NCBI RefSeq assembly: GCF_003254475.1
Contig: NZ_QFYQ01000001.1
Span: 1,860,001-1,924,000 of the forward strand
Reading direction: 5' to 3'
Source of the DNA: Phenylobacterium soli
Lineage (GTDB): Bacteria; Pseudomonadota; Alphaproteobacteria; Caulobacterales; Caulobacteraceae
Length of the DNA: 64,000 nucleotides
Shown here: piece by piece, positions 45,929-55,346 of the stretch
Layout of the letters: the number at the start of each line of letters is the position of its first letter
How positions within the stretch are numbered: position 1 is the stretch's first letter
The notes under the pieces: generated by a model
Seen by the model: the letters and a program-made list of their open reading frames with translations, nothing else
What the model was told of the DNA's origin: nothing
The model's database searches: none
Made by a program: the position numbers and the translations under genes

Positions 45929-46987
<1,059 letters not shown>

Positions 46988-47059
46988 GGACCTCGCGACT
47001 CACGCTCCGGTGGTGGAGCGGCGGGGGGCTGCCGCGACTGCTGACGACGAGGCCACAAG

Positions 47060-48385
47060 GTGTCCCTAAGGGAGTCTCCGCTCGGTGAACTCAAGGTCCC
47101 GCTGACCTGGACGGCGGGGATCGCCGTGGTCGTGGCGGCCGTCGCCGTGATCGCGGTGCTCGTCTCCGATCGCCGGGAGACCTTCCGGGCCGAGGCCTAC
47201 GGCGCGACGCGCGGCGTCGCCGACCGGGTGATGACGCCGGTTGGAGACGCCCTCTCGGCTCCTGGCCGCTGGACCGGCGCCGGGGTGGACGCCGTGAAGG
47301 GCTATTTCTTCGCCGTCTCCGAAAACCACCGGCTCAAGGCCGAGCTCAAGGAGATGCGCCAGTGGCGTGACGTGGCCCTGGCGCTGCGCAACGAGAACGC
47401 CCGCTACCGGACCCTCCTGGGTCTGAAGACCGATCCCCCGATCCCGATGGTCGCCGCGCGCGTGGTGCTGGACAGCCGTGGGCCCTTCGCCAACACGCGG
47501 CTGGCCAACGCCGGCATCGAGAAGGGGGTGAAGGTCGGCAACCCGGTGATGAGCGAGAACGGCCTCGTCGGCCGGATCATGGGCGTGACCACCGGCGCCA
47601 GCCGCGTGCTGCTGCTCACCGACACCGCCTCGAAGGTGCCGGTGATGATCGACCGCACCAACGCCCGCGCCATCCTGACCGGCGACGGCGGGCCCAATCC
47701 CAAGCTCGAGTACCTGCGCGGCCAGGATCCTGTGAAGGAAGGCGACCGCGTGATGACCTCCGGCGACGGTGGGGTCATGCCGCGCGGCCTGCCGGTGGGC
47801 ACGGCGGTGAAGGGGCTCGACGGCCGCTGGCGCGTGGTGCTGGCGTCCGACAAGGCGCCCATCGATTTCGTGCGGATCCTGTTCTTCGAGGACTTCACCC
47901 AGCTGGTGAACCAGAAGCAACTGGCCGAAAAGCATGTGCCGCCGCCGACCGCCGGCGCCCAGACCGTGGGCGTCGCGCCGGCGAGCGCGACGCCTGCTCC
48001 TTCGACGACCGCGCCCGCTTCGCCCAAGCCGGCTGCGTCGCCGGCGATCGCGCCCGCCGCGGCCGGACCGAAGCCCGCGGAGGTCAAGAAGCCGGCCGAC
48101 GCCAAGACGACCGTCTCGGCCAAGCCGGCGCCGGGCGCAGCCGCACCGAAAGCTGCGGCGAGTTCGCCCGCGAAGCCCACAGCGAAGGCGTCGGGCGCCC
48201 AGCCCACGAAGGGTGAAGCCGCCGCCACGACCACGAAGTCGACCTCGACCAAGCCGACCGCTCCGAAGCCTGCCGCTGCGAAGCCCGCGGCGACCAGGTC
48301 GGCAGCGCCCAAGCCGCCCGCCTCCAAGCCAGCCGCCTCCAAGCCAGCCGCCGTGAGTGGCGCGGACGCGGAGCCGCCCCATTGA
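47060..48385 (+). CDS. mreC: Rod shape protein MreC with long low-complexity tail
   Basis: The 441-residue elongasome protein has a short cytoplasmic start, one membrane helix at about 16-36, a coiled coil at about 85-118 (ENHRLKAELKEMRQWRDVALALRNENARY), and the periplasmic beta-domain pair to about residue 290. The remaining ~150 residues are Ala/Pro/Lys/Thr-rich (KPAAAKPA, SKPAASKPA repeats), an unusual extension; E. coli MreC has 367 residues. The start is GTG at 47060, with an A/G-rich patch upstream. The TGA overlaps the mreD TTG start. Confidence 0.95.
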   Translation: MSLRESPLGELKVPLTWTAGIAVVVAAVAVIAVLVSDRRETFRAEAYGATRGVADRVMTPVGDALSAPGRWTGAGVDAVKGYFFAVSENHRLKAELKEMRQWRDVALALRNENARYRTLLGLKTDPPIPMVAARVVLDSRGPFANTRLANAGIEKGVKVGNPVMSENGLVGRIMGVTTGASRVLLLTDTASKVPVMIDRTNARAILTGDGGPNPKLEYLRGQDPVKEGDRVMTSGDGGVMPRGLPVGTAVKGLDGRWRVVLASDKAPIDFVRILFFEDFTQLVNQKQLAEKHVPPPTAGAQTVGVAPASATPAPSTTAPASPKPAASPAIAPAAAGPKPAEVKKPADAKTTVSAKPAPGAAAPKAAASSPAKPTAKASGAQPTKGEAAATTTKSTSTKPTAPKPAAAKPAATRSAAPKPPASKPAASKPAAVSGADAEPPH

Positions 48386-48891
48386 GCGCGGTCCGCTCGC
48401 TGGAGCCGTGGCGCTGGCTGGGCATCCCGATGGTCCAGGCGCTGGCGGTGACCATCCTCTTCGCCATACCCCTGCGACTGTGGGGGCTTCAGCTTCCTGA
48501 GCCGGTGTTCCCGATGGCGGTCGTCTTCGCCTGGGCGGTGATCCGGCCCTCCGTGCTCGCGCCATTCGCCACAGTGCTGATGGGGCTGTTCCTGGATATC
48601 GTCTGGGGCGGCGCGTTCGGACTTTGGGCGCTGATCCTGCTGATCGCCTACGGCCTGGTGCTGGGCGGGCGCAGCATGACGGCGGGCCAGAGCCGCGGCG
48701 CCCTTTGGGTGTGGTACGGCGTGGTCACTGCGGTCTCGATGGGCGTCGGATTCCTGGTGGTGAGCGTGCGCGACCACGCCATGCCGAGCCTCATCGCCAC
48801 GGGTTGGCAATACCTCGCCACAATCGTCCTCTATCCCTTCGCCCACCGGCTGATCGACATGTTCGAGGACGCCGACGTGAGGTTCCGGTAG
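48382..48891 (+). CDS. mreD: Rod shape protein MreD
   Basis: The 169-residue membrane protein has about five hydrophobic helices, including LPEPVFPMAVVFAWAVIRPSVLAPFATVLMGLFLDIVWGGAFGLWALILLIAYGLVLG, the MreD signature region. It links MreC to the elongation machinery. The TTG at 48382 overlaps the mreC stop as TTGA, showing translational coupling. The next gene, mrdA, starts 5 bases after its stop. Confidence 0.92.
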   Translation: MSAVRSLEPWRWLGIPMVQALAVTILFAIPLRLWGLQLPEPVFPMAVVFAWAVIRPSVLAPFATVLMGLFLDIVWGGAFGLWALILLIAYGLVLGGRSMTAGQSRGALWVWYGVVTAVSMGVGFLVVSVRDHAMPSLIATGWQYLATIVLYPFAHRLIDMFEDADVRFR

Positions 48892-48896
48892 GGGCT

Positions 48897-50885
48897 ATGG
48901 CCGAACCCTCAATCTTCTTCGAGGAGGTCAACGAGCGGCAGGGCGTGTTCCACCGCCGGGCCTTCGTGCTGGGCGGCTTCGCCGGCCTGGGCCTCGTCGC
49001 GCTCGGCGGGCGGCTCGCCCAGCTGCAGCTCGTGGAGACCCAGCGCTACGAGAAGCTGTCCGCCTCGAACCAGTTCAATTTCAAGCTGATGCCGCCGCCA
49101 CGCGGCCTGATTGTCGACCGCAACGGCGTGGTGCTGGCCTCGAACCGGCCGAACTTCCGGCTCCTGGTGGCGCGCGACAAGGGCATCGACGTGCCCGGCA
49201 CGTTGAAGACGCTGGCCAACTTCGTGCCCCTGGACGACGCGCGCCAGGCGCGGCTGACCCGGGACATCAACTCGGCGCCCAAGCGGGCCCCGGTCGAGGT
49301 CATGGAAGACATGACCTGGGAGCAGTTCAGCGCGATCAACCTGCGCAATCCGGAGCTGCCGGGCGTCACGGCGGACATGGGCGAGGTGCGGGTCTATCCG
49401 CACGGCGGCGCCTTCGCCCACGTGGTCGGCTACGTGGCCAAGGTCAACAAGACGGACATCACCGAAACCGGCCCCAACTCCGAGCCGATCATGCTCAACC
49501 CCGGCTTCCGGATCGGCAAGCAGGGGGTGGAGAAGGCCTTCGACCTCGATCTGCGCGGCAAGCCCGGCGCCCGAAAGGTGGAGGTCGACGCCAACGGCCG
49601 CGAGGTCCGGGCCGATCCGGAAGGCGACATCCCCGCCGTCCCCGGCAAGGAGATCAAGCTCACCATCGACGCCGACGTCCAGCTGCGGGCCGAGCAGGTG
49701 TTCGGGGAGGAGAGCGGCGCGGCGGTGATGATGGACTGCCGCACCGGCGACATCCTGTGCATGTTCTCCGGGCCGAGCTTCGATGCGAACCGGTTCGTGC
49801 GCGGGCTGACGGGCCCCGAGTACCGGGCGCTCGCGGAGTATGAGCGCAAGCCGCTGTTCAACAAGGCCCTGACCGCCACCTATCCGCCGGGCTCGACCTT
49901 CAAGACGCTGGTGGCCCTTTCTGCGCTCGAACACGGCTACGACCCGCATACGGTGCATGTCTGCAACAAGGCGTGGCCCTGGGGCGGCCGGGTCTGGCAC
50001 TGCGACGAGGCGCATGGCGCGCAGGACCTGAAGGGCGCGATCGCCACCTCCTGCGACATCTATTTCTACCAGGTCGGCCTGTTCCTGGGGCCGGACAAGA
50101 TCGCCGAGACGGCGCGCAAGTTCGGCCTGGGCGAGATCTTCGACATCGGCATTCCGGGCCAGAAGTCGGGCCTCGTGCCGGACACGGCCTATAAGCGCCG
50201 AACCTTCAAGAAGGACCCCGTCTGGCATCCGGGCGAAACGCCCTCTATGGCCATCGGCCAGGGCTACACCCACCTCAATCCGCTGCAGCTCTGCGTGCAG
50301 GCGGCGCGGATCGCCAACGGCCAGAAGGCGCTGCACCCACGTCTGATCCGCTCGATCGGCGGGGTGGAGCAGAAGTCCGGCGCGGCCTGGGGCGACCTGC
50401 CCGTCGACAAGCAGCACCTGGCCTTCGTCCGCGAGGCGATGGCCGCGGTGACGACGGTGGGCACGGCCGCCGCGGTGGCCGACCTCGGCCTTGGGCCGAA
50501 CATCAAGATGGCCGGCAAGACCGGCACCGCCCAGGCCTACAGCTATGGCGGCGGTCGCGGCGCTCACGGCGCCGTCGGCCAGTGGAAGCTGCGCGACCAC
50601 GCCTGGTTCATCGCCTACGCACCCATCGAGGAGCCACGCTACGCCATCAGCGTGCTCGTGGAGCATGGCGGCTTCGGCGCCCAGGCCGCGGCGCCGCGGG
50701 CGCGTGAGATCATGCGGGTCGCGCTGCTGAAGGACCCCGAGCTGCGCGCCCGCATCGAGAAGCCGCTGCCGCTGCCGGCCGCCCCGACGGGTCCGGAGAG
50801 CGGCGACATCGTGCCCGATCTGCCGGATCAGCCGCTCGATCCCAATTCGCAACCGGGCCTGCCGGCAGGAACCCCGACCGCATGA
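48897..50885 (+). CDS. mrdA: Penicillin-binding protein 2 (elongation-specific transpeptidase)
   Basis: The 662-residue class B PBP cross-links lateral peptidoglycan. A membrane anchor is at about 22-42, a pedestal domain follows (PPPRGLIVDRNGVVLASN), and the transpeptidase motifs are YPPGSTFKTL (S-T-F-K), TSCDIYFY (S-C-D), and MAGKTGTAQ (K-T-G-T). The C-terminal tail is Pro-rich. ATG at 48897 is the conserved start; the frame is open far upstream within mreD but without meaning. RodA, its glycosyltransferase partner, begins with an ATGA overlap. Confidence 0.97.
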   Translation: MAEPSIFFEEVNERQGVFHRRAFVLGGFAGLGLVALGGRLAQLQLVETQRYEKLSASNQFNFKLMPPPRGLIVDRNGVVLASNRPNFRLLVARDKGIDVPGTLKTLANFVPLDDARQARLTRDINSAPKRAPVEVMEDMTWEQFSAINLRNPELPGVTADMGEVRVYPHGGAFAHVVGYVAKVNKTDITETGPNSEPIMLNPGFRIGKQGVEKAFDLDLRGKPGARKVEVDANGREVRADPEGDIPAVPGKEIKLTIDADVQLRAEQVFGEESGAAVMMDCRTGDILCMFSGPSFDANRFVRGLTGPEYRALAEYERKPLFNKALTATYPPGSTFKTLVALSALEHGYDPHTVHVCNKAWPWGGRVWHCDEAHGAQDLKGAIATSCDIYFYQVGLFLGPDKIAETARKFGLGEIFDIGIPGQKSGLVPDTAYKRRTFKKDPVWHPGETPSMAIGQGYTHLNPLQLCVQAARIANGQKALHPRLIRSIGGVEQKSGAAWGDLPVDKQHLAFVREAMAAVTTVGTAAAVADLGLGPNIKMAGKTGTAQAYSYGGGRGAHGAVGQWKLRDHAWFIAYAPIEEPRYAISVLVEHGGFGAQAAAPRAREIMRVALLKDPELRARIEKPLPLPAAPTGPESGDIVPDLPDQPLDPNSQPGLPAGTPTA

Positions 50886-52036
50886 CCGTCTCCGCCCTGA
50901 CCCGTCCCGGCGAGCGGGACCGCCTGATCGTCAAGCTCGGCGAAATCGACTGGATCTTCTGCCTGACCCTGACGCTGATCGCCGGCGCCGGCGGAACCAT
51001 GCTGTTCTCGATCGCCGGCTCGTCCTGGATGCCTTGGGCGGCGCCGCACCTGGCCCGCTACTTCGTCTTCTTCGGCATCATGATCGTGCTGTCGCTGGTC
51101 GACCTGCGGGTCTGGTTCGCGCTCGCCTATCCGATCTACGGCATCGCCTTCCTGCTGCTGATCGCCGTGGACCTCGTCGGGCGCACCTCGCTGGGCGCCC
51201 AGCGCTGGCTGCAGCTGGGACCGGTGGGCATCCAGCCGTCGGAGATCATGAAGATCGGCCTCGTCCTGGCGTTGGCCCGCTTCTACCACGGGCTCTCGGG
51301 CAAGAACGCCCAGCTCTCCTGGTGGCTGTTGATCCCCGGCGGCCTGATCCTCGCTCCCGTGGGCCTGGTGGCCAAACAGCCGGACCTCGGCACGGCCATG
51401 CTGATCCTGATGACCGGCGGGGTGGTGATGATCCTCGCCGGCCTGTCCTGGCGGCTGATCGCGTCCGGCGTCCTCGGCGCGGTGTTGCTGGTGCCGCCGG
51501 CGATCATGTTCGGCCTGCACGACTACCAGCGGAAGCGGATCCTCACCTTCCTCGACCCGGAAGGCGACCCGTCCGGTTCCGGCTACCACATCCTGCAGTC
51601 CAAGATCGCGCTGGGGTCGGGCGGTCTGCTGGGCAAGGGCTACGGCCTGGGCTCGCAGAGCCAGCTCAACTTCCTGCCCGAGAAGCAGACCGACTTCATC
51701 TTCGCGACCTTGGCCGAGGAGTTCGGCTTCGTGGGCTGCGTCTCGGTGCTGCTGCTCTATGCGGCGGTGATCTTCATGGCCCTGCGCACCGCCTACATCA
51801 GCCATAGCCACTTCGGCCGCCTGGCCGCGGCCGGCGTGACCGTCACCTTCGCCCTCTACGTGCTGATCAACGGCTCGATGGTGATGGGGCTGGCGCCGGT
51901 GGTCGGGGTGCCGATGCCCCTGCTCTCCTACGGCGGCACAGTGATGCTGACGGTGATGGTCGGCTTCGGCCTCGTGCAGGCCGTGCGCGTGCACCGCTAT
52001 TCGGAAGTCACCAGCGGCAAGGGCGCGCTGATGTGA
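50882..52036 (+). CDS. rodA: Rod shape-determining peptidoglycan polymerase RodA
   Basis: The 384-residue SEDS-family glycosyltransferase polymerises lipid II together with PBP2. It has about ten hydrophobic helices and the SEDS signature QKRILTFLDPEGDPSGSGYHILQSKIALGSGGLLGKGYG, with FLPEKQTDFIFATLAEEFGFVG and GVPMPLLSYGGTVMLT near the end. The conserved catalytic Asp lies in the periplasmic loop region before DPSGSGYH. It closes the operon and converges on the proline iminopeptidase gene 28 bases away. Confidence 0.97.
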   Translation: MTVSALTRPGERDRLIVKLGEIDWIFCLTLTLIAGAGGTMLFSIAGSSWMPWAAPHLARYFVFFGIMIVLSLVDLRVWFALAYPIYGIAFLLLIAVDLVGRTSLGAQRWLQLGPVGIQPSEIMKIGLVLALARFYHGLSGKNAQLSWWLLIPGGLILAPVGLVAKQPDLGTAMLILMTGGVVMILAGLSWRLIASGVLGAVLLVPPAIMFGLHDYQRKRILTFLDPEGDPSGSGYHILQSKIALGSGGLLGKGYGLGSQSQLNFLPEKQTDFIFATLAEEFGFVGCVSVLLLYAAVIFMALRTAYISHSHFGRLAAAGVTVTFALYVLINGSMVMGLAPVVGVPMPLLSYGGTVMLTVMVGFGLVQAVRVHRYSEVTSGKGALM

Positions 52037-52063
52037 TCGCGCCCCCCGCCTCGGCGGGAGAGA

Positions 52064-53053
52064 TCAGAGCATCAGGGCCTGATCGGTCGCGCGCACCAGG
52101 GCGTCGACGATGCCGGGTTCGGTGGAGGCGTGACCGGCGTCCCAGACCACCTCGAAGCGGGCCTTGGGCCAGGCGGACTTCAGCCGCCAGGCGGCGTCCA
52201 TCGGCGTCACCACGTCGAAGCGGCCCTGGACGATCCAGCCGGGGATGTTCCGGATCTTGTCCGCATTGTCGACGATCCACCCCTCGGGGAAGAAGCCGCG
52301 GTTGACGAAGAAGTGGCACTCGATCCGGGCGAAGGCGATGGCGAAGTCGATCTCGTTGAACTTCGAGGGCCGGGCCTCCGGCCCGCGGATCGAAATGGTG
52401 TCGCCCTCCCACTGGCTCCAGGCGGCCGCCGCCTCGGCCTGGACGCGACGGTCGGGGTGGGTCAGGCGCTTGTGGTAGGCGGCCATCATGTCGCCGCGCT
52501 CGGCCTCGGGGATCGGCGCGCAGAAGCGGGCCCAGGCGTCCGGGAACAGCATCGAGGCGCCGTCCTGGTAGAACCACTTCAGCTCGCGCTCGGTGAGCAG
52601 GAAGACGCCGCGCAGGATGAGGCCCTCGACCCGCTCGGGGTGGGTGATCGCGTAGGCGAGGGCGAGGGTGGAGCCCCAGGAGCCGCCGAATACGGTCCAC
52701 TTCTCGACGCCCAGGTGCTCGCGCAGGCGCTCGATGTCCTCGATCAGCGCCCAGGTGGTGTTGTCCTGCAGCGAGGCGTTGGGCCGGCTCTTGCCGCAGC
52801 CGCGCTGGTCGAACAGCGCCATCCGCCAGCGCGACGGGTCGAAGAAGCGCCGCATGGTCGGGTTGATCGCCCCGCCCGGACCGCCGTGCAGGATGACGCA
52901 CGGCTTGCCGTCCGCCCGCCCGCACTCCTCGTAGTAGATCTCGTGAGCGCCCTCGGTGGCCAGCCAGCCGGAGGCGAAGGGCTCGTTCTCGGGGAAGAGG
53001 CCGCGCCTCGCGCCTTGGGCGGAGACGACGGGCGCGGGCGTGGTGCGTTCCAT
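52064..53053 (-). CDS. pip: Proline iminopeptidase
   Basis: The 329-residue alpha/beta hydrolase (S33 family) removes N-terminal proline from peptides. Motifs are HGGPGG (56-61), the FDQRGCGKSRP loop (81-91), the nucleophile elbow GGSWGS with S125, the catalytic Asp in VQGRFDVVTP, and His in WDAGHAS. The second conserved stretch, FVNRGFF, is diagnostic of proline iminopeptidases. It lies 10 bases after the epoxide hydrolase gene and is probably co-transcribed with it. Confidence 0.93.
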   Translation of the reverse strand: MERTTPAPVVSAQGARRGLFPENEPFASGWLATEGAHEIYYEECGRADGKPCVILHGGPGGAINPTMRRFFDPSRWRMALFDQRGCGKSRPNASLQDNTTWALIEDIERLREHLGVEKWTVFGGSWGSTLALAYAITHPERVEGLILRGVFLLTERELKWFYQDGASMLFPDAWARFCAPIPEAERGDMMAAYHKRLTHPDRRVQAEAAAAWSQWEGDTISIRGPEARPSKFNEIDFAIAFARIECHFFVNRGFFPEGWIVDNADKIRNIPGWIVQGRFDVVTPMDAAWRLKSAWPKARFEVVWDAGHASTEPGIVDALVRATDQALML

Positions 53054-53063
53054 GGGCTCCAGT

Positions 53064-54038
53064 CTAAGTCGGGAAGCGCCTGTTCAGCCAGTCCAGCATC
53101 AGCCGGTTCACATCCTCCGGCTTCTCCTGCTGCGTCCAGTGGCCGCTGTCCTTGACCATGTGCGTCTCGAGGTCGCCGATGAAGGCCGGCATGGGCTCGG
53201 CCATCTCGGGCGAGAGCACGGCGTCCTTCTCGGCGGTGATCATCAGGCAGGGGATGCCGTCGATCCTGGTGGGAAGGCGCTCGGCCCGCTCCCAGTTCCG
53301 GGTGAAGTTGCGGTACCAGTTGATGCCGCCCGTGAAGCCGGTGCGCTTGAAGGTGTCGACGAAGAAGGCGAGCTCCTCCTCCGTCAGGAAGGCGTCGGGG
53401 GCATAGTTGCCGTCCCACTGGCGCAGGAGGTCCTTGAAGGCGAAGGTGGAGCCGCCCTCCGGCGGCTGGGCCGCCTCCTGCATCATGCGCGGCTTGCGCA
53501 TGAAGAAGCGCATGGTCTTCCCCGCGTCCTCGCCGAGCACCTTTTCGGGCTCGCCGGGCGTCTGGAACCAGACGATGTACATGTCCGGTCCGAAGCGGTT
53601 GCGCATGATGAGGATCGGGTCGGCCGGCGCCCGCGGCATGAAGGGTGTGTTCAGTCCGATCACCCCCGCGACGCGAGTGGGGTGCAGCAGCGGCATCTGC
53701 CAGACCACGATCCCGCCCCAGTCGTGGCCGACGAAGATCGCCTTCTCGACGCCCAGATGGTCCAGCAGGCCGACAAGGTCGCCGGTCAGGTGCTCGATGT
53801 CGTAGTCGGTGATCGCCTCGGGCCGCGAGGAGAGGCCGTAGCCGCGCTGGTCCGGCGCGATCACCCAGCGGCCCGCGTCGGCGAGCGCCTTGATCTGGTG
53901 ACGCCAGGAGAAGGCGAGCTCCGGAAAGCCATGGCAGAGGACGATCGGCACGCCGGTCTTAGGACCTGCCTCGTAATAGGCCAGCTCGATCCCGTTGACC
54001 TTGGCCTTCTGGACGGGCGGCATCATGGCGTCGGACAT
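53064..54038 (-). CDS. Epoxide hydrolase-type alpha/beta hydrolase
   Basis: The 324-residue alpha/beta hydrolase has CHGFPELAFSWRHQ (HGxP at 36-39), APDQRGYGLSSRP, and the nucleophile elbow GHDWGG with D106, which marks epoxide hydrolases and haloalkane dehalogenases. The cap domain (WFQTPGEPEKVLGED) and DSGHWTQQEKP (catalytic His) support epoxide hydrolase. The start ATG at 54038 is clear. The operon with pip suggests a shared detoxification or catabolic role, which is inference. Confidence 0.9.
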   Translation of the reverse strand: MSDAMMPPVQKAKVNGIELAYYEAGPKTGVPIVLCHGFPELAFSWRHQIKALADAGRWVIAPDQRGYGLSSRPEAITDYDIEHLTGDLVGLLDHLGVEKAIFVGHDWGGIVVWQMPLLHPTRVAGVIGLNTPFMPRAPADPILIMRNRFGPDMYIVWFQTPGEPEKVLGEDAGKTMRFFMRKPRMMQEAAQPPEGGSTFAFKDLLRQWDGNYAPDAFLTEEELAFFVDTFKRTGFTGGINWYRNFTRNWERAERLPTRIDGIPCLMITAEKDAVLSPEMAEPMPAFIGDLETHMVKDSGHWTQQEKPEDVNRLMLDWLNRRFPT

Positions 54039-54119
54039 CTTCTGGACTCCCCCTCTTTATGATCAAGCTTTGCCGTAAAAGCGGCTCGGCAGGAACGGCG
54101 AAACGGCTATGAAGGCCCG

Positions 54120-55346
54120 ATGAGCGAGATCGACAGCAGCCGCCATTCCGCGGGCGAGGGTACGCCCTGGGGGCTCGTGATCCTACTCGGGTCCCTGACC
54201 GCCATGGGGCCGATCGCCATCGACATGTACCTGCCGAGCCTGCCGGCGATCGGCGCGGCGCTGAAGGCCTCCTCCGGCGAGACGCAGGGCACGGTGGCCG
54301 CCTTCCTGGCCGGGATGGCGATCGGCCAGTTCGTCTACGGCCCCGCCTCCGACCGCATCGGCCGCAAGCCGCCGATCCTGATCGGGGTCGGCATCTTCAT
54401 CCTGGCGTCCATCGGCTGCGGCTTCGCCCAGACCGCGCCGCAGCTGATCGTCGGACGCTTCGTCCAGGCGCTGGGCGCCTGCGCGGGCGGCGTGGTCTCG
54501 CGGGCCGTGGTGCGCGACCGGTTCAGCCACGTCGAGACGGCGCGCATGCTGTCGCTGATGATGCTGATCATGGGGCTCGCGCCGATCCTCGCGCCCCTGC
54601 TGGGCGGCGCGCTGCTGGCGTTCGGCGGCTGGCGGCTGAACTTCTGGTTCATGACCGCCTTCGGCGTGGCGATCGGGCTCGCGGCCCTCCTGCGCATGCG
54701 CGAGAGCCGCTCGGAGGAGACCGCCGCCCATGCGCGCGCCGAGCATCCCTTCCAGACCTATCTGGCCCTGGCCCGAGAGCCGCGGCTGATGGGCTACGCC
54801 CTGGCCGGCGCCCTCAACGGGGCCACGCTCTTCACCTACATCTCTGCCTCGCCCGAGCTGCTCATCCAGACCTATGGCATCAGCCCGCAGGCGTTCGGCT
54901 GGGTGTTCGGCGCCAACGCCGCGGGGCTCATCGCGGCCAACCAGGTGAACCGCATCATCCTGCGCCGCGCCACGCCCGACGAGGTGCTGGCCCGCGCGAG
55001 CATCGCCTCGCTCGGCTTCACCCTGCTGCTGGCGCTCGCGGCCGTCAGCGGGATCGGCGGGCGCTGGAGCGTCCTGCCGCTGCTGTTCTGCGTCCTGGCG
55101 AGCTACGGCTTCATGCAGGGCAACACCATGGCCGGGGCCCTGAACGTCGATCCCAGGCGCGCCGGGTCGATCTCGGCCCTGCTCGGCGGACTGTCGTTCG
55201 GCACGGGCGCGCTCGCCTCGACCTTCGCCGGGACCCTGCACGACGGCACGCCGCGGCCGATGGCCCTGATCATGCTGGCGGCGCTCGCGGGCTCTGCCCT
55301 GGCCCTCCATCGCCTGGCTCTGCCCCGGCGCCCGGCCCTGGTCTGA
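54120..55346 (+). CDS. Bcr/CflA family multidrug efflux MFS transporter
   Basis: The 408-residue MFS antiporter has twelve hydrophobic helices and motif A-like segments: DMYLPSLPAIGAALKASSGETQGTVAAFLAGMAIGQFVYGPASDRIGRKPPILIGV. The GRFVQALGACAGGVVSRAVVRDRF segment is typical of the Bcr/CflA (drug:H+ antiporter-1) family. It may expel bicyclomycin-like compounds, chloramphenicol or small peptides. Its stop and the next gene's ATG share one base (TGATG), so the two genes are coupled. Confidence 0.92.
   Translation: MSEIDSSRHSAGEGTPWGLVILLGSLTAMGPIAIDMYLPSLPAIGAALKASSGETQGTVAAFLAGMAIGQFVYGPASDRIGRKPPILIGVGIFILASIGCGFAQTAPQLIVGRFVQALGACAGGVVSRAVVRDRFSHVETARMLSLMMLIMGLAPILAPLLGGALLAFGGWRLNFWFMTAFGVAIGLAALLRMRESRSEETAAHARAEHPFQTYLALAREPRLMGYALAGALNGATLFTYISASPELLIQTYGISPQAFGWVFGANAAGLIAANQVNRIILRRATPDEVLARASIASLGFTLLLALAAVSGIGGRWSVLPLLFCVLASYGFMQGNTMAGALNVDPRRAGSISALLGGLSFGTGALASTFAGTLHDGTPRPMALIMLAALAGSALALHRLALPRRPALV

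Noticed and set aside
48624-48896. A longer mrdA frame starting inside mreD
   Set aside because: It lies within mreD in another frame, and the PBP2 family starts at the ATG at 48897.
52045-52058. A hairpin CCCGC-CTCG-GCGGG between rodA and pip as a terminator
   Set aside because: The stem is only 5 bp with no T-tract, common by chance at this GC content.
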